A stretch of DNA of 64,000 bases, from the NCBI GenBank assembly GCA_016712635.1, contig JADJQS010000015.1, positions 293,675 to 357,674 on the forward strand, written 5' to 3'. Positions 36,559-45,443 of the stretch are shown one piece after another. The DNA is from Gammaproteobacteria bacterium (GTDB lineage: Bacteria > Pseudomonadota > Gammaproteobacteria > SZUA-140). Positions within the stretch are counted from its first letter, which is position 1, and each line of letters begins with the position of its first letter. The position numbers and the translations under genes are program-made. The notes under the pieces are model-generated. The model searched no databases and was not told the DNA's origin. It saw only the letters and a list, made by a program, of their open reading frames with translations.

Positions 36559-39333
36559 ATGGTCAGATATCTCCTGTGCGCGTTCACCGTCCTGTTGTAT
36601 GGACTTCCGGCGGCCGCCGTCGATGTCCGCGATGAGGCCTGGGTCGCCAATGGCCCGATCTATGTGAGCACCGCGGACGCATCCCTTGCCACTCTGTATC
36701 TGGGGGGCGATTTCTCTTATGTCGGTCCGGTCACCGGCGCCGGTGCGGGAATCGACCCGGCCGGCACGGGCGCTGCCGATTTCACCTTTCCGCGCGTCAA
36801 CGGCCCGGTGCACGCGGTGGCGGCCGACGGCAGCGGGGGCTGGTTCATCGGCGGCGAGTTCAGCGCAGCGGGCGGGCAGGCGCGCGCCAATCTCGCGCAC
36901 ATCGATGCGGCCAGGACGGTGACGGCGTGGGCGCCTGTGGCCGATGGCGCGGTGCGTGCGCTCGCGCTCGCGGGCGGGGTGCTGTATGTCGGAGGCGAAT
37001 TCACCCAGGTTGACGGCGCCGGCCGCGACCGCATCGCGGCGCTTGATGCGGCGGCAGGTAACGTGAGCACGTGGGATCCCGGCGCCGATGCTGCGGTGCT
37101 GGCGCTGCTGATCGACGGCGCCGCCGTGTATGCGGGCGGCGAATTCACCCAGATCGGTGGCGCGGCGCGTGGCCGCATCGCGGCGCTCGACACGACGAGC
37201 GGAGCCGCCACGGCCTGGGACCCGGATGCGAACGCTGCGGTGCGCGCGCTGACGCTCTCCGGCACGACGCTGTACGCGGGCGGGGACTTCACGCAGATCG
37301 GCGGCGCGGCGCGCAACCGCATCGCGGCGCTCGATACGACGGGCGGAACCGCCACGGCCTGGGACCCGGATGCGAACGCTGCGGTGCGCGCGCTGACGCT
37401 CTCCGGTACGACGCTGTACGCGGGCGGGGACTTCACGCAGATCGGCGGCGCGGCGCGCAACCGCATCGCGGCGCTCGATACGACGGGCGGAACCGCCGCG
37501 GTCTGGGACCCGGCTGCGAACGGCGCGGTGCGCGCGCTGGCGCTCTCCGGGACGAGGCTGTATGCCGGCGGCGACTTCACCGCGATGGGGGGGCTCGCAC
37601 GCAACCGGCTGGCGGCGCTCGATACCGCCGTCACCAGCGCGATCACCGATTCCGCCTGGGACCCGGGCGCGGGCGGAACGGTCGAGGCGCTCGCCCTCAA
37701 CGGCGGTGTCCTGTATGCCGGCGGCGACTTCTCTTCCGTGAACGGGGTGACCCGGCGCAATATTGCGGCGCTCGACCTCGCCACCGGCACGGCGACCGCG
37801 TGGGATCCGGACGCGGACGGCGCGGTGCGCGCCCTGCAGTTCGGGGCGAATGGAAGCGTGCTTTACGTCGGGGGTGAGTTCAGTGCGATTGCGGGACAGC
37901 CCCGTAACCGGCTGGCGGGACTGAATGCCGCCACCGGTGCCGCCACGGTCTGGAATCCCGGTGCCGACGGCGCGGTGTACGCCCTTGCGCTGGCGAACGG
38001 CGGGGGCACGATGTACGCGGGCGGGACATTCACCGCCGTGGGCGGGCTCGCGCGCGACTGGCTGGGTGAGGTGTCGATCTCCAACGGGATCGCGACGGCG
38101 TGGAACCCGTCGCCCGCGGCCGGCACGGGCGTATATGCCCTGGCGGTCAACGGATTCAGGCTGTATGTCGCGGGAGACTTCGGGGAGATCGACGGCATCG
38201 CGCGCGATCGCATCGCGGCATTCGATATGAGCGTGCAGGAGATCCTCGACTGGTCGCCGCAGATCGACGACGGCGCCGTGCGTACGCTGGCATACATCGC
38301 AGACAGCGATGTGCTGTACGCGGGCGGCGATTTCACCTCGGTCGGCGGGGCGCCGCAGGTCGGGGTGGTGGCGCTGGATCCCGCGGCGGACGCTGCGCTG
38401 GCCTGGAATCCCCGGCTCGACGGCGGTGTGCGCGCATTGTCCCGCTCCTTCGACCGCACGCTGCTCTACATGGGCGGCGAATTCACGACGGCCGCAGGCG
38501 TGGCGCGCAATCGGCTCGCCGCGCTCAGCGTCGCGGACGCGACAGTGGACGCGGACTGGATCGTCGCGGCCGACGCGACAGTGCATACGTTTGCTGCGGT
38601 CAGCGGCGCGACGGCAGGCGATCACACCCTGTACGCGGGCGGCGCGTTCACCACGATTGACGGCGGTGCGCGCCAGGGCTTGGCCGCGCTCGCGGCCCTG
38701 CCGCCTGAGCAGGCGCCGCCCGTGACGACGGCGCTGCCGTCCGGCGGCCTGTACAACAGCGTGACGGCGGCACCCATCGCACTCGTCTGCGACGACGGCG
38801 GCGGCTCCGGCTGCGCCACGACCTATTACACAACGGACGGCTCGGAGCCGACCACCGCGTCGGAGGTGTATGCCGACGAGATCCCCCTGGATGCCGACCT
38901 GGTGGTGAAATTCTTTTCGATCGATAATGCGGGCAATGCCGGCGCGGTGGTGACCGAGACCTACAGCGTCGAGCTCGGCCCGCCGCTGACCACCGCCAGC
39001 CCCGTGACGCGCGTCTTCGATGCCAATTTCATCCGGGTGACGCTGAGCTGCTCCGACGCGGGCAGCGGCTGCGCGGCCACGTACTACACACTCGACGGGA
39101 GTCCGCCGACCACCGCCTCCACGCTTTATACCGGCCCGATCACCATCGACGATACGGTGGTGCTGAAGTTCTTTTCGGTCGATGCGGCCGGTAACACCGA
39201 GGGTGCCAAGCGTGAGGAATATGCCAGGACACGCGGCGAGGTCGGGGCGTTCGACCTGTACGCAATGCTGGCGCTCGCGGCCTCCCTGCTGCTGCGGGCC
39301 GGATGCAGGAGGCCGTCCGGTGTTGCGCGCTGA
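36559..39333 (+). CDS. Large secreted beta-propeller-like repeat protein with chitobiase C-terminal-type domains
   Basis: From the ATG at 36559 (GGAG 5 nt upstream) the protein has 924 residues and a signal peptide, MVRYLLCAFTVLLYGLPAAA. About 14 tandem repeats of roughly 48 residues follow, each close to (G/A)AVRALALSG-x-LYAGGDFTQIGG-x-ARNRIAALD-x-ATAWDP, resembling DUF5122/delta-60 propeller repeats. Two domains of the CHB_HEX_C type follow (ATTYYTTDGSEPTTAS and ATYYTLDGSPPTTAS). The C-terminus has a hydrophobic stretch then a basic end (LLLRAGCRR), a weak CTERM-like sorting tail. It is probably surface-exposed. Function is unknown. An upstream in-frame ATG at 36499 would precede the signal peptide by 20 residues. 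Confidence 0.8.
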   Translation: MVRYLLCAFTVLLYGLPAAAVDVRDEAWVANGPIYVSTADASLATLYLGGDFSYVGPVTGAGAGIDPAGTGAADFTFPRVNGPVHAVAADGSGGWFIGGEFSAAGGQARANLAHIDAARTVTAWAPVADGAVRALALAGGVLYVGGEFTQVDGAGRDRIAALDAAAGNVSTWDPGADAAVLALLIDGAAVYAGGEFTQIGGAARGRIAALDTTSGAATAWDPDANAAVRALTLSGTTLYAGGDFTQIGGAARNRIAALDTTGGTATAWDPDANAAVRALTLSGTTLYAGGDFTQIGGAARNRIAALDTTGGTAAVWDPAANGAVRALALSGTRLYAGGDFTAMGGLARNRLAALDTAVTSAITDSAWDPGAGGTVEALALNGGVLYAGGDFSSVNGVTRRNIAALDLATGTATAWDPDADGAVRALQFGANGSVLYVGGEFSAIAGQPRNRLAGLNAATGAATVWNPGADGAVYALALANGGGTMYAGGTFTAVGGLARDWLGEVSISNGIATAWNPSPAAGTGVYALAVNGFRLYVAGDFGEIDGIARDRIAAFDMSVQEILDWSPQIDDGAVRTLAYIADSDVLYAGGDFTSVGGAPQVGVVALDPAADAALAWNPRLDGGVRALSRSFDRTLLYMGGEFTTAAGVARNRLAALSVADATVDADWIVAADATVHTFAAVSGATAGDHTLYAGGAFTTIDGGARQGLAALAALPPEQAPPVTTALPSGGLYNSVTAAPIALVCDDGGGSGCATTYYTTDGSEPTTASEVYADEIPLDADLVVKFFSIDNAGNAGAVVTETYSVELGPPLTTASPVTRVFDANFIRVTLSCSDAGSGCAATYYTLDGSPPTTASTLYTGPITIDDTVVLKFFSVDAAGNTEGAKREEYARTRGEVGAFDLYAMLALAASLLLRAGCRRPSGVAR
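37207..37494 (+). repeat. Near-identical 144-bp tandem duplication inside the repeat gene
   Basis: Two consecutive 144-bp units (37207-37350 and 37351-37494), each one 48-residue repeat, differ at only a few bases over most of their length, whereas other repeats in the gene diverge strongly. This indicates recent unit duplication or gene conversion. Confidence 0.85.
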
Positions 39334-41491
39334 ACACCGGCAGGGCCGCCGCGCGGCGGCCGCCCTGCTGTTCGCGGCCTTGTCCGTGCCGCTGGCGGGC
39401 CGCGCCTCCGACTCACCCGATACCGCCTTCGTCGAGGTCAACGCCGCGGCCCTGACCGGCGCGATCCGCAGCGGTTTTCTCTACCTCGGCGGGACATTCA
39501 CCACCGTCGAGGGTTCGTCGTTTCCGCGCATCGCCAAGATCACTCTGGCGCAGAATCAGTCGGTCGCCACCTGGGCGCCGCAGATGGATGACGTCGTGCG
39601 CGCGCTGGTGATCTCCGCGAACGGCAGCAGCGTGTACATCGGCGGCGACTTTACCCAGATCGGCGCGGTCGCGCGCGGCCGGCTCGCGGCGCTGAACGCC
39701 GCGGACGGCGGGGTTGTATCGACCTGGAGCGCGAACGGGGAAGGCGACGCGAACGGCAGCGTTCGCGCCCTGGCGCTCTCGCCCGACGGGCGTACGCTGT
39801 ACCTCGGCGGCGATTTCACCGCGGTCGGCGGCGTCGCGCGCAACCATCTCGCGAGCGTGAACGCCGCCACCGGCGCCGTGCTGCCATGGGATCCCGGCGC
39901 CGACGGCACGGTGCGCGCGCTGGCCCTGTCCGCCGACGGCGCCACGCTGTACGCCGGCGGCGATTTCACCACGGCCGGGGGCCAGCCGCGGCAGGGCCTC
40001 GCCGCGCTGCAGACCGTGAACGGCAAGGCAACGGAGTGGGATCCCGCGCTGACGGGCGGCGCGGTATTCGACCTGGTGCTTGCGGACGACACGCTGTACG
40101 CGGGCGGCAGCTTCAGCCAGATCGGCGGCGCGGCGCGCGGCAACCTCGCTGCGCTCGATACCACGATCGATGCGGACATGGCCACGGACTGGAATCCGGA
40201 TGTCGACGGCGCGGTGCATGCGCTCGCGCTGTCCGGCGACGGTGCGCGCCTGTACGCCGGCGGCGTATTCGCCGCGGTCAACGGGACTGCCGCGCGGAGC
40301 CGCATCGCCGGATTCCGCGCCGACATCGACGGTGCCGACGCCATCGCCTGGGATCCGGGCCTCGACAGCGCGATCACCTCGATCGATTTCCTGATGACGG
40401 CCGCGGACGGAGACACCCTGTACGCCGGCGGTGACTTCACCCGCATCGGCGCGACCAACCTCACCGGCATCGCGGCCTTCGGGATCGCCGCGCCGCAGAC
40501 GGCGGTTGATCCGGAGGGCGGCGGCTACCAGGCGCTCTCCCAGGTCACGCTCACCTGCACCGACCGTTCGGGCGCGGGGTGCGCAGGGATCTACTACACC
40601 ACCGACGGCAGCGATCCTGCCACGCCGGTCAGCTATACGGCGCCGGTGGACGTGGCGATCGGCGTCGATACCACGCTCAAGTATTTCTCCGTGGACGCGG
40701 ATGGAAACCGCGAGGGGATGAACACCGCGGTGTACGCCGTCGACACCGCCGCGCCGGTCACCGCCAATTCACTGCCGGGCGGATTGTACGGCAGCGCCGA
40801 CGTGGAGGACGTCGAGCTGGCCTGCAGCGATGACCACCTCGCGCTCGGCTGCACCACCTATTACACCCTCGACGGCACCGCGCCGACCGCCGCCTCGACC
40901 GCCTATGCAGGGGCGATCTCGCTCGCCGGCCTGTTCCCGCCGGCGGATATCGAACCGGACGAAGTCGACCCGCTGCTGCACCTTGCCGGCACCGTCACGC
41001 TGAAATATTTCTCCCGGGACGATGCCGGCAACGAGGAGACGGTGCAGACCGTGCTCTATCAGGTCGATCTGTCCGGCCCGCGCGTGGATGTGTCGCACCC
41101 CGCCGGAAATTACGCCGGACCGATCGCGGTGACGCTGGCCTGCAACGACGGCACGGGTTCAGGATGCACCGACATGTACTATACGCTGGACGATTCCACG
41201 CCATCCGACGGCACCATCACCGACGAGTCGGGCAACGTCATCCCGCAGACCGCGCGCTACACGGATCCGGTCACGATCGCCGCGGGCTCGGTCCTGCGCG
41301 TGCTTGCCCTCGACACCGCCGGCAACCGGAGCAGCGGTATCGCCGGGATCTATTCCTTTACCTCGGATACCGGCGCCGACCGCAACAGCGTGGGCGGGCT
41401 TGATCTCCTGATGCTGGCGCTGCTGGGCCTGGGAGGGCTGCTGCGTCGTACGGTGAGGCGTGAGGTGTTAAGCGTTAGGAGTGAGATGTAA
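39320..41491 (+). CDS. Second secreted repeat protein with GlyGly-CTERM-like tail
   Basis: I chose GTG 39320 because AGGAGG (39307-39312) lies 7 nt upstream and the next residues form a signal peptide (RRAAAALLFAALSVPLAGRA). It overlaps the preceding gene by 14 bp. The 723 residues carry about 7 propeller-like repeats of the same family (LYLGGDFTAVGGVARNHLAS), then three CHB_HEX_C-type domains (IYYTTDGSDPATPV, TTYYTLDGTAPTAAST, DMYYTLDDSTPSDG). The end, VGGLDLLMLALLGLGGLLRR, has the Gly pair, hydrophobic helix and Arg cluster of GlyGly-CTERM/rhombosortase substrates. Probably cell-surface or secreted; role unknown. The last residues run into a simple repeat. Confidence 0.82.
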   Translation: MLRAEHRQGRRAAAALLFAALSVPLAGRASDSPDTAFVEVNAAALTGAIRSGFLYLGGTFTTVEGSSFPRIAKITLAQNQSVATWAPQMDDVVRALVISANGSSVYIGGDFTQIGAVARGRLAALNAADGGVVSTWSANGEGDANGSVRALALSPDGRTLYLGGDFTAVGGVARNHLASVNAATGAVLPWDPGADGTVRALALSADGATLYAGGDFTTAGGQPRQGLAALQTVNGKATEWDPALTGGAVFDLVLADDTLYAGGSFSQIGGAARGNLAALDTTIDADMATDWNPDVDGAVHALALSGDGARLYAGGVFAAVNGTAARSRIAGFRADIDGADAIAWDPGLDSAITSIDFLMTAADGDTLYAGGDFTRIGATNLTGIAAFGIAAPQTAVDPEGGGYQALSQVTLTCTDRSGAGCAGIYYTTDGSDPATPVSYTAPVDVAIGVDTTLKYFSVDADGNREGMNTAVYAVDTAAPVTANSLPGGLYGSADVEDVELACSDDHLALGCTTYYTLDGTAPTAASTAYAGAISLAGLFPPADIEPDEVDPLLHLAGTVTLKYFSRDDAGNEETVQTVLYQVDLSGPRVDVSHPAGNYAGPIAVTLACNDGTGSGCTDMYYTLDDSTPSDGTITDESGNVIPQTARYTDPVTIAAGSVLRVLALDTAGNRSSGIAGIYSFTSDTGADRNSVGGLDLLMLALLGLGGLLRRTVRREVLSVRSEM

Positions 41492-41578
41492 GGCGTGAGG
41501 TGATAGGTGTTAGGAGTAAAGCCTTTTCATTCTTTTCCGCCTCACCCCTCACGCCTGACACCTCACCTGCTCCTAATG
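41451..41578. repeat. GTGAGG/TTAGGAG low-complexity repeat block at a convergent gene end
   Basis: Copies of GTGAGG(C/T)GTGAGG, TTAGGAGT and variants are repeated directly on the left half and in inverted orientation on the right half (CCTCACGCCTGACACCTCACC), making a long imperfect hairpin between the second repeat-protein gene and purH. It also supplies the last codons of the former gene. Confidence 0.7.
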
Positions 41579-43162
41579 GCGGAAGTGCCGCACGCCGGTG
41601 AACACCATCGCGATGCCGTGCTCGTCGGCCGCGGCGATGACCTCGTTGTCACGCATCGAGCCACCGGGCTGGATCACTGCCATGATCCCGGTTTCCGCTG
41701 CGGCGTCAATGCCGTCGCGGAACGGAAAAAAGGCATCCGACGCCATCACTGAGCCTGCCACTGCCAGCCCGGCGTCGTGGGCCTTGATCCCGGCGATGCG
41801 CGCGCTGTAGACGCGGCTCATCTGCCCGGCGCCGACACCGATGGTGCGCTGGTCCTTCGCGTAGACGATCGCGTTCGACTTGACGAACTTCGCCACTTTC
41901 CACGCGAACAGCAGGTCGGCGAACTGCGCTTCGGTCGGTGCCAGCTTCGTCACCACCTTCAGCTCGCCGCGGGTCACCACACGGTCATCGGCGGTCTGCA
42001 TCAGCAGGCCGGAGCCGACGCGCTTGGTATCGATGAAACCTGTCGATGCCGGTGCCGCGGGTATGCGCAGCACGCGCACGTTGGCTTTCTTCTTCGCGTA
42101 ATCGAGCGCGCCTTCCTCATAGTCCGGCGCGATCAACACCTCGACGAACTGGCGGTCGAGGACGGCCTTCGCAGTCGCTGCGTCCAGCTTCGTATTGAAC
42201 GCGATGATGCCGCCGAAGGCACTGACCGGATCGGTGGCGTAGGCCGCTTCGTAGGAATCGCCCGGCGCTCTGCCGACGGCGACGCCGCAGGGATTGGCGT
42301 GCTTGACGATGACGCAGGCCGGTGCATCGAACTGGCGCACGCACTCCCACGCCGCGTCCGCGTCGGCGATGTTGTTGTAGCTCAGCTCCTTGCCCTGCAG
42401 CTGGGCGAAAGTTGCCAGCGAACCCGGCGCCGGGTACAGGTCGCGGTAGAATGCGGCCTGCTGGTGCGGGTTTTCGCCGTAGCGCAGATCCATGATCTTG
42501 ACGAAGTTGCCGTTGGCCTGAGCCGGGAACTGCGCGCGACGCTGCGCGCCTTCGTCGCTCGGTTCGCCGATGGACGACAGTACGTCGCTGATACGCGCGT
42601 CGTACTGGGCGACGCGATTGAAGGCGGCGACGGCCAGGGAATAGCGGGTCTTCGCCGATAGACTGCCGTCGTTGGCGTTGAGTTCGGCGAGCACGCCGGC
42701 ATACTGCGTCGGGTCGGTGGCGACCGCAACGTGGGCGAAGTTCTTCGCCGCTGCGCGCAGCATTGCCGGGCCGCCGATGTCGATGTTCTCGATGATGTCG
42801 TCGAATTTCGCGTGACGGTCGGCGGCGACCTTCCCGAACGGATACAGGTTAAGCACCAGCAGGTCGATCGGTTTGATGCCGTGCTGCATCATCGCCGCAT
42901 CGTCGGTGCCGCGCCGTCCGAGCAGGCCGCCGTGGATCTTCGGGTGCAGCGTCTTCAGGCGCCCGTCCATCATCTCGGGGAAGCCGGTGTATTGCGAGAC
43001 TTCCACAACCGGGATGCCGTTGTCCGCGAGCAGGCGCGCCGTGCCGCCGGTCGAGAGGATCTCGACACCGATTTCGCGCAGGCCGCGCGCGAAATCCACC
43101 AGTCCGTCCTTGTCGGAGACGCTGATCAGCGCGCGCTTGACGCTTCGCAGGCCGCCGCTCAC
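41573..43162 (-). CDS. purH: Bifunctional AICAR transformylase / IMP cyclohydrolase PurH
   Basis: Catalyses the last two steps of IMP synthesis. I chose GTG 43162, which overlaps the fis stop as GTGA and yields 529 residues, the same as E. coli PurH; the first residues are VSGGLRSVKRALISVSDKDG. The cyclohydrolase half has ILSTGGTARLL and the transformylase half KHANPCGVA and SDAFFPFRDGID. It is the third gene of a dusB-fis-purH operon. Confidence 0.96.
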   Translation of the reverse strand: MSGGLRSVKRALISVSDKDGLVDFARGLREIGVEILSTGGTARLLADNGIPVVEVSQYTGFPEMMDGRLKTLHPKIHGGLLGRRGTDDAAMMQHGIKPIDLLVLNLYPFGKVAADRHAKFDDIIENIDIGGPAMLRAAAKNFAHVAVATDPTQYAGVLAELNANDGSLSAKTRYSLAVAAFNRVAQYDARISDVLSSIGEPSDEGAQRRAQFPAQANGNFVKIMDLRYGENPHQQAAFYRDLYPAPGSLATFAQLQGKELSYNNIADADAAWECVRQFDAPACVIVKHANPCGVAVGRAPGDSYEAAYATDPVSAFGGIIAFNTKLDAATAKAVLDRQFVEVLIAPDYEEGALDYAKKKANVRVLRIPAAPASTGFIDTKRVGSGLLMQTADDRVVTRGELKVVTKLAPTEAQFADLLFAWKVAKFVKSNAIVYAKDQRTIGVGAGQMSRVYSARIAGIKAHDAGLAVAGSVMASDAFFPFRDGIDAAAETGIMAVIQPGGSMRDNEVIAAADEHGIAMVFTGVRHFRH

Positions 43163-43443
43163 CGGCCGAGACCGTATTTGGCGAGCTTCTTGCGCAGCGT
43201 GCTGCGGTTGAGGCCGAGGATCTGCGCGGCCAGGCTCTGGTTGCCGCGCGTGAACTGCATGACGCTGCGCAGCAGGGGCTGTTCCACCTCGCACAGCACC
43301 ATTTCATACAGATTGGCCGGCATGTCGCCGTCGAGATCCTTCAGGTAGCGCGTCAATGCGGTTTCGACGGCGCTGGCGAGCGGCTGCTTGCGACGCTCGT
43401 CGATGGCGCCGGCGGCGCCTGTCTTTTGCGGCGCCGTGTTCAT
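43159..43443 (-). CDS. fis: DNA-binding protein Fis
   Basis: Nucleoid protein that bends DNA and regulates growth-linked genes. The 94 residues end with the helix-turn-helix GNQSLAAQILGLNRSTLRKKLAKYGL, nearly identical to E. coli Fis. The N-terminal beta-hairpin region (about 15-45) is more variable. Start and stop overlap dusB and purH by 4 bp each, so the three genes are translationally coupled. Confidence 0.96.
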   Translation of the reverse strand: MNTAPQKTGAAGAIDERRKQPLASAVETALTRYLKDLDGDMPANLYEMVLCEVEQPLLRSVMQFTRGNQSLAAQILGLNRSTLRKKLAKYGLGR

Positions 43444-44426
43444 GCCGCGAGTCCGGCGGTCGCGGCCAGACCGTCGAAGAATTCGCGCGTGAGCGCGAGC
43501 TGCTCCGCGGCGGATTCCTCCAGGTTCACGCTCTGGCGGAACACCGCGCCGCCGACCTGGCCCTTACTGTACCAGCCGATGTGCTTGCGCGCGACGCGCG
43601 TGCCGACGTGCTCGCCGTAGAAGGCGTAGAGCTGTTCGAGGTGTTCGAGCATGACGTCGCGGATCCACTGCACCGGCGGCTCCGGCAGATGCTCGCCGGT
43701 GCGCAGGTAATGCTCGATGGTGCGGAAGATCCACGGCCGGCCCTGGGCGGCGCGACCGATCATGACGGCGTCGGCGTGCGTGTATTCGAGCACATGGCGC
43801 GCCTGCTGCGGCGTGCGGATGTCGCCGTTGGCGATGACCGGGATGCTGATCGCGGCCTTGATCGCGGCGATGGTGTCGTACTCGGCCTCGCCGCTGTAGC
43901 CGCAGGCGCGCGTACGGCCGTGCACCGCGAGCGCGCGGATGCCGGCTGACTCGGCGATGCGTGCGACGGCGACGCCGTTGCGGTGCTGGCTGTCCCAGCC
44001 GGTGCGGATCTTCAGCGTGACCGGCACGTCGACCGCGCCGACCACGGCGTCGAGGATGCGGCCGACCAGGGTTTCGTCGCGCAGCAGGGCGGAGCCCGCC
44101 ATCACGTTGCAGACCTTTTTCGCCGGGCAGCCCATGTTGACGTCGATGATCTGGGCGCCGTTGTCGACATTGTAGCGCGCCGCGTCCGCCATCATCTGCG
44201 GGTCGGCGCCGGCGATCTGCACGGAACGGGGATCGACCTCGCCGGCATGGTCGGCGCGGCGGAGCGTCTTCGCGCTGCCCCACAGCAGGGAATTGCACGA
44301 CACCATCTCGGAGACGGCCATGCCGGCGCCGAGGCGCTTGCATAACTGGCGGAAGGGCCGGTCGGTCACCCCGGCCATGGGCGCGAGGATCAGGTTGTTG
44401 TTCAGCCTGTACGGACCGATTTGCAT
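43440..44426 (-). CDS. dusB: tRNA-dihydrouridine synthase B
   Basis: FMN enzyme that reduces uridine in the tRNA D-loop. The 328 residues have LILAPMAGVTDRPFRQL, the catalytic Cys in NMGCPAKKVCNVMAGSALL, and VIANGDIRTPQQ with RAAQGRPWIF. dusB-fis is the classical arrangement in gammaproteobacteria, where the dusB promoter drives fis. Confidence 0.95.
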   Translation of the reverse strand: MQIGPYRLNNNLILAPMAGVTDRPFRQLCKRLGAGMAVSEMVSCNSLLWGSAKTLRRADHAGEVDPRSVQIAGADPQMMADAARYNVDNGAQIIDVNMGCPAKKVCNVMAGSALLRDETLVGRILDAVVGAVDVPVTLKIRTGWDSQHRNGVAVARIAESAGIRALAVHGRTRACGYSGEAEYDTIAAIKAAISIPVIANGDIRTPQQARHVLEYTHADAVMIGRAAQGRPWIFRTIEHYLRTGEHLPEPPVQWIRDVMLEHLEQLYAFYGEHVGTRVARKHIGWYSKGQVGGAVFRQSVNLEESAAEQLALTREFFDGLAATAGLAA

Positions 44427-44455
44427 AAGTTAACTAATTCATTTTCTTGAGAAAC

Positions 44456-44471
44456 ACCGCAGAACTGCGGT
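44456..44471. other. Short perfect hairpin between dusB and the DUF3426 gene
   Basis: ACCGCAG and CTGCGGT pair around AA. It lies in the 126-bp spacer and could end the upstream transcript or form part of the dusB-fis leader; no long T-run follows. Confidence 0.35.
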
Positions 44472-44552
44472 ATGCGCGCGGCAGCCGGTAAAACGAGACC
44501 GACCATGATACTTGCTCGGCAGGCGCGGATAAAGACGCGCGTGAAAAAATAA

Positions 44553-45302
44553 TCAGCGCAACAGGAATTCGAAGTTGACCGCGTCCGGACCGGGATCCAC
44601 GATATCGATCATCGTCTGCACCGGCTGACGTACCGGCATGCCCAGGGCCGGGTTGACGGTGACTGACAGGTATTCCTGCGGCGTGAAACGGCGCCGTGCC
44701 AGGAGCCGGTCGCGGACGTCGAAAAAGCTGAGCTGGATGATCGGGTAGGCCTGCACGTGGGCCGCCTCGTTTTCCAGAGTCAGCATCACCCTGAGCGCCC
44801 CTTCCGTCTCCGGATGCCGGCGGATGTCGCGCCCCGCGATGCGCACGCGTGCGGGGTCGCGCAGCAGCGGGATTTCGCACTGCGCGTAGGTACATAGCGT
44901 CTCCAGCCACGGGCGCAGCGCGCTGTGGCGGGCGAGATCCTCGCGCATGAAATAGGCGTACTGGACGAGGAGCGCGCCGACGAGCACGAGGATGCCCACG
45001 GACCATGTCAGGGTCGCGAAGGGACTGTGTGTTGCGGATGCCGCGGCCGTGGCGACATGTGCGCGCGGTCCGAGGGTGGCACGCTCCTCGGGGCTGATCT
45101 GCAGGCGGTACTGCGGCCGCGGCGCGGATTCGGGCGGGGCGTATTCAGCCGGAGCGGGTTCAGGCAGGGCCGACTCGGGCATGGCGGCGATCACCGGCGT
45201 TGCCGCGGGGTGGAATTCGCGCCCGCAGTATTCGCACAGCATGACGGCGCTGCCGTCGCCGACATCGACGGCGTTATGGCAATGGGGGCAGGTTGCGAGC
45301 AT
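44553..45302 (-). CDS. Zinc-ribbon membrane protein, DUF3426 family
   Basis: The 249 residues begin with a MJ0042-type zinc ribbon, CPHCHNAV and CEYCGREF. A Pro/Ala-rich linker follows and one membrane segment (WSVGILVLVGALLVQYAYF, about 107-125). The remaining DUF3426 domain (IAGRDIRRHPETEGALRVML) is probably periplasmic. It sits between prmA and dusB, as in Pseudomonas. Function unknown. Confidence 0.82.
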   Translation of the reverse strand: MLATCPHCHNAVDVGDGSAVMLCEYCGREFHPAATPVIAAMPESALPEPAPAEYAPPESAPRPQYRLQISPEERATLGPRAHVATAAASATHSPFATLTWSVGILVLVGALLVQYAYFMREDLARHSALRPWLETLCTYAQCEIPLLRDPARVRIAGRDIRRHPETEGALRVMLTLENEAAHVQAYPIIQLSFFDVRDRLLARRRFTPQEYLSVTVNPALGMPVRQPVQTMIDIVDPGPDAVNFEFLLR

Positions 45303-45404
45303 CGGTCGGTTTTCCGCGTACGGCCTCGAGCTGAGGCTGCATTATACGGGAAGGGTGGGTGAAATCCGATGGCGCCGTGACCACGCTGCGGCGGCGCGCG
45401 TCGC

Positions 45405-45432
45405 GGGGACAGATTTATTTACACCGTCCCCC
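45405..45432. repeat. Degenerate GGGGACAGATTT palindrome
   Basis: Left arm GGGGACAGATTTATTTAC and right arm CCGTCCCC upstream of prmA's 3' end. Degenerate copy of the family. Confidence 0.7.
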
Positions 45433-45443
45433 TCCGGCATGGC

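Noticed and set aside
36481..39441. 986-codon open frame antisense to the repeat-protein gene, itself repetitive
   Set aside because: Its periodicity simply mirrors the 144-bp units of the sense gene; the sense frame has a signal peptide and known domains.
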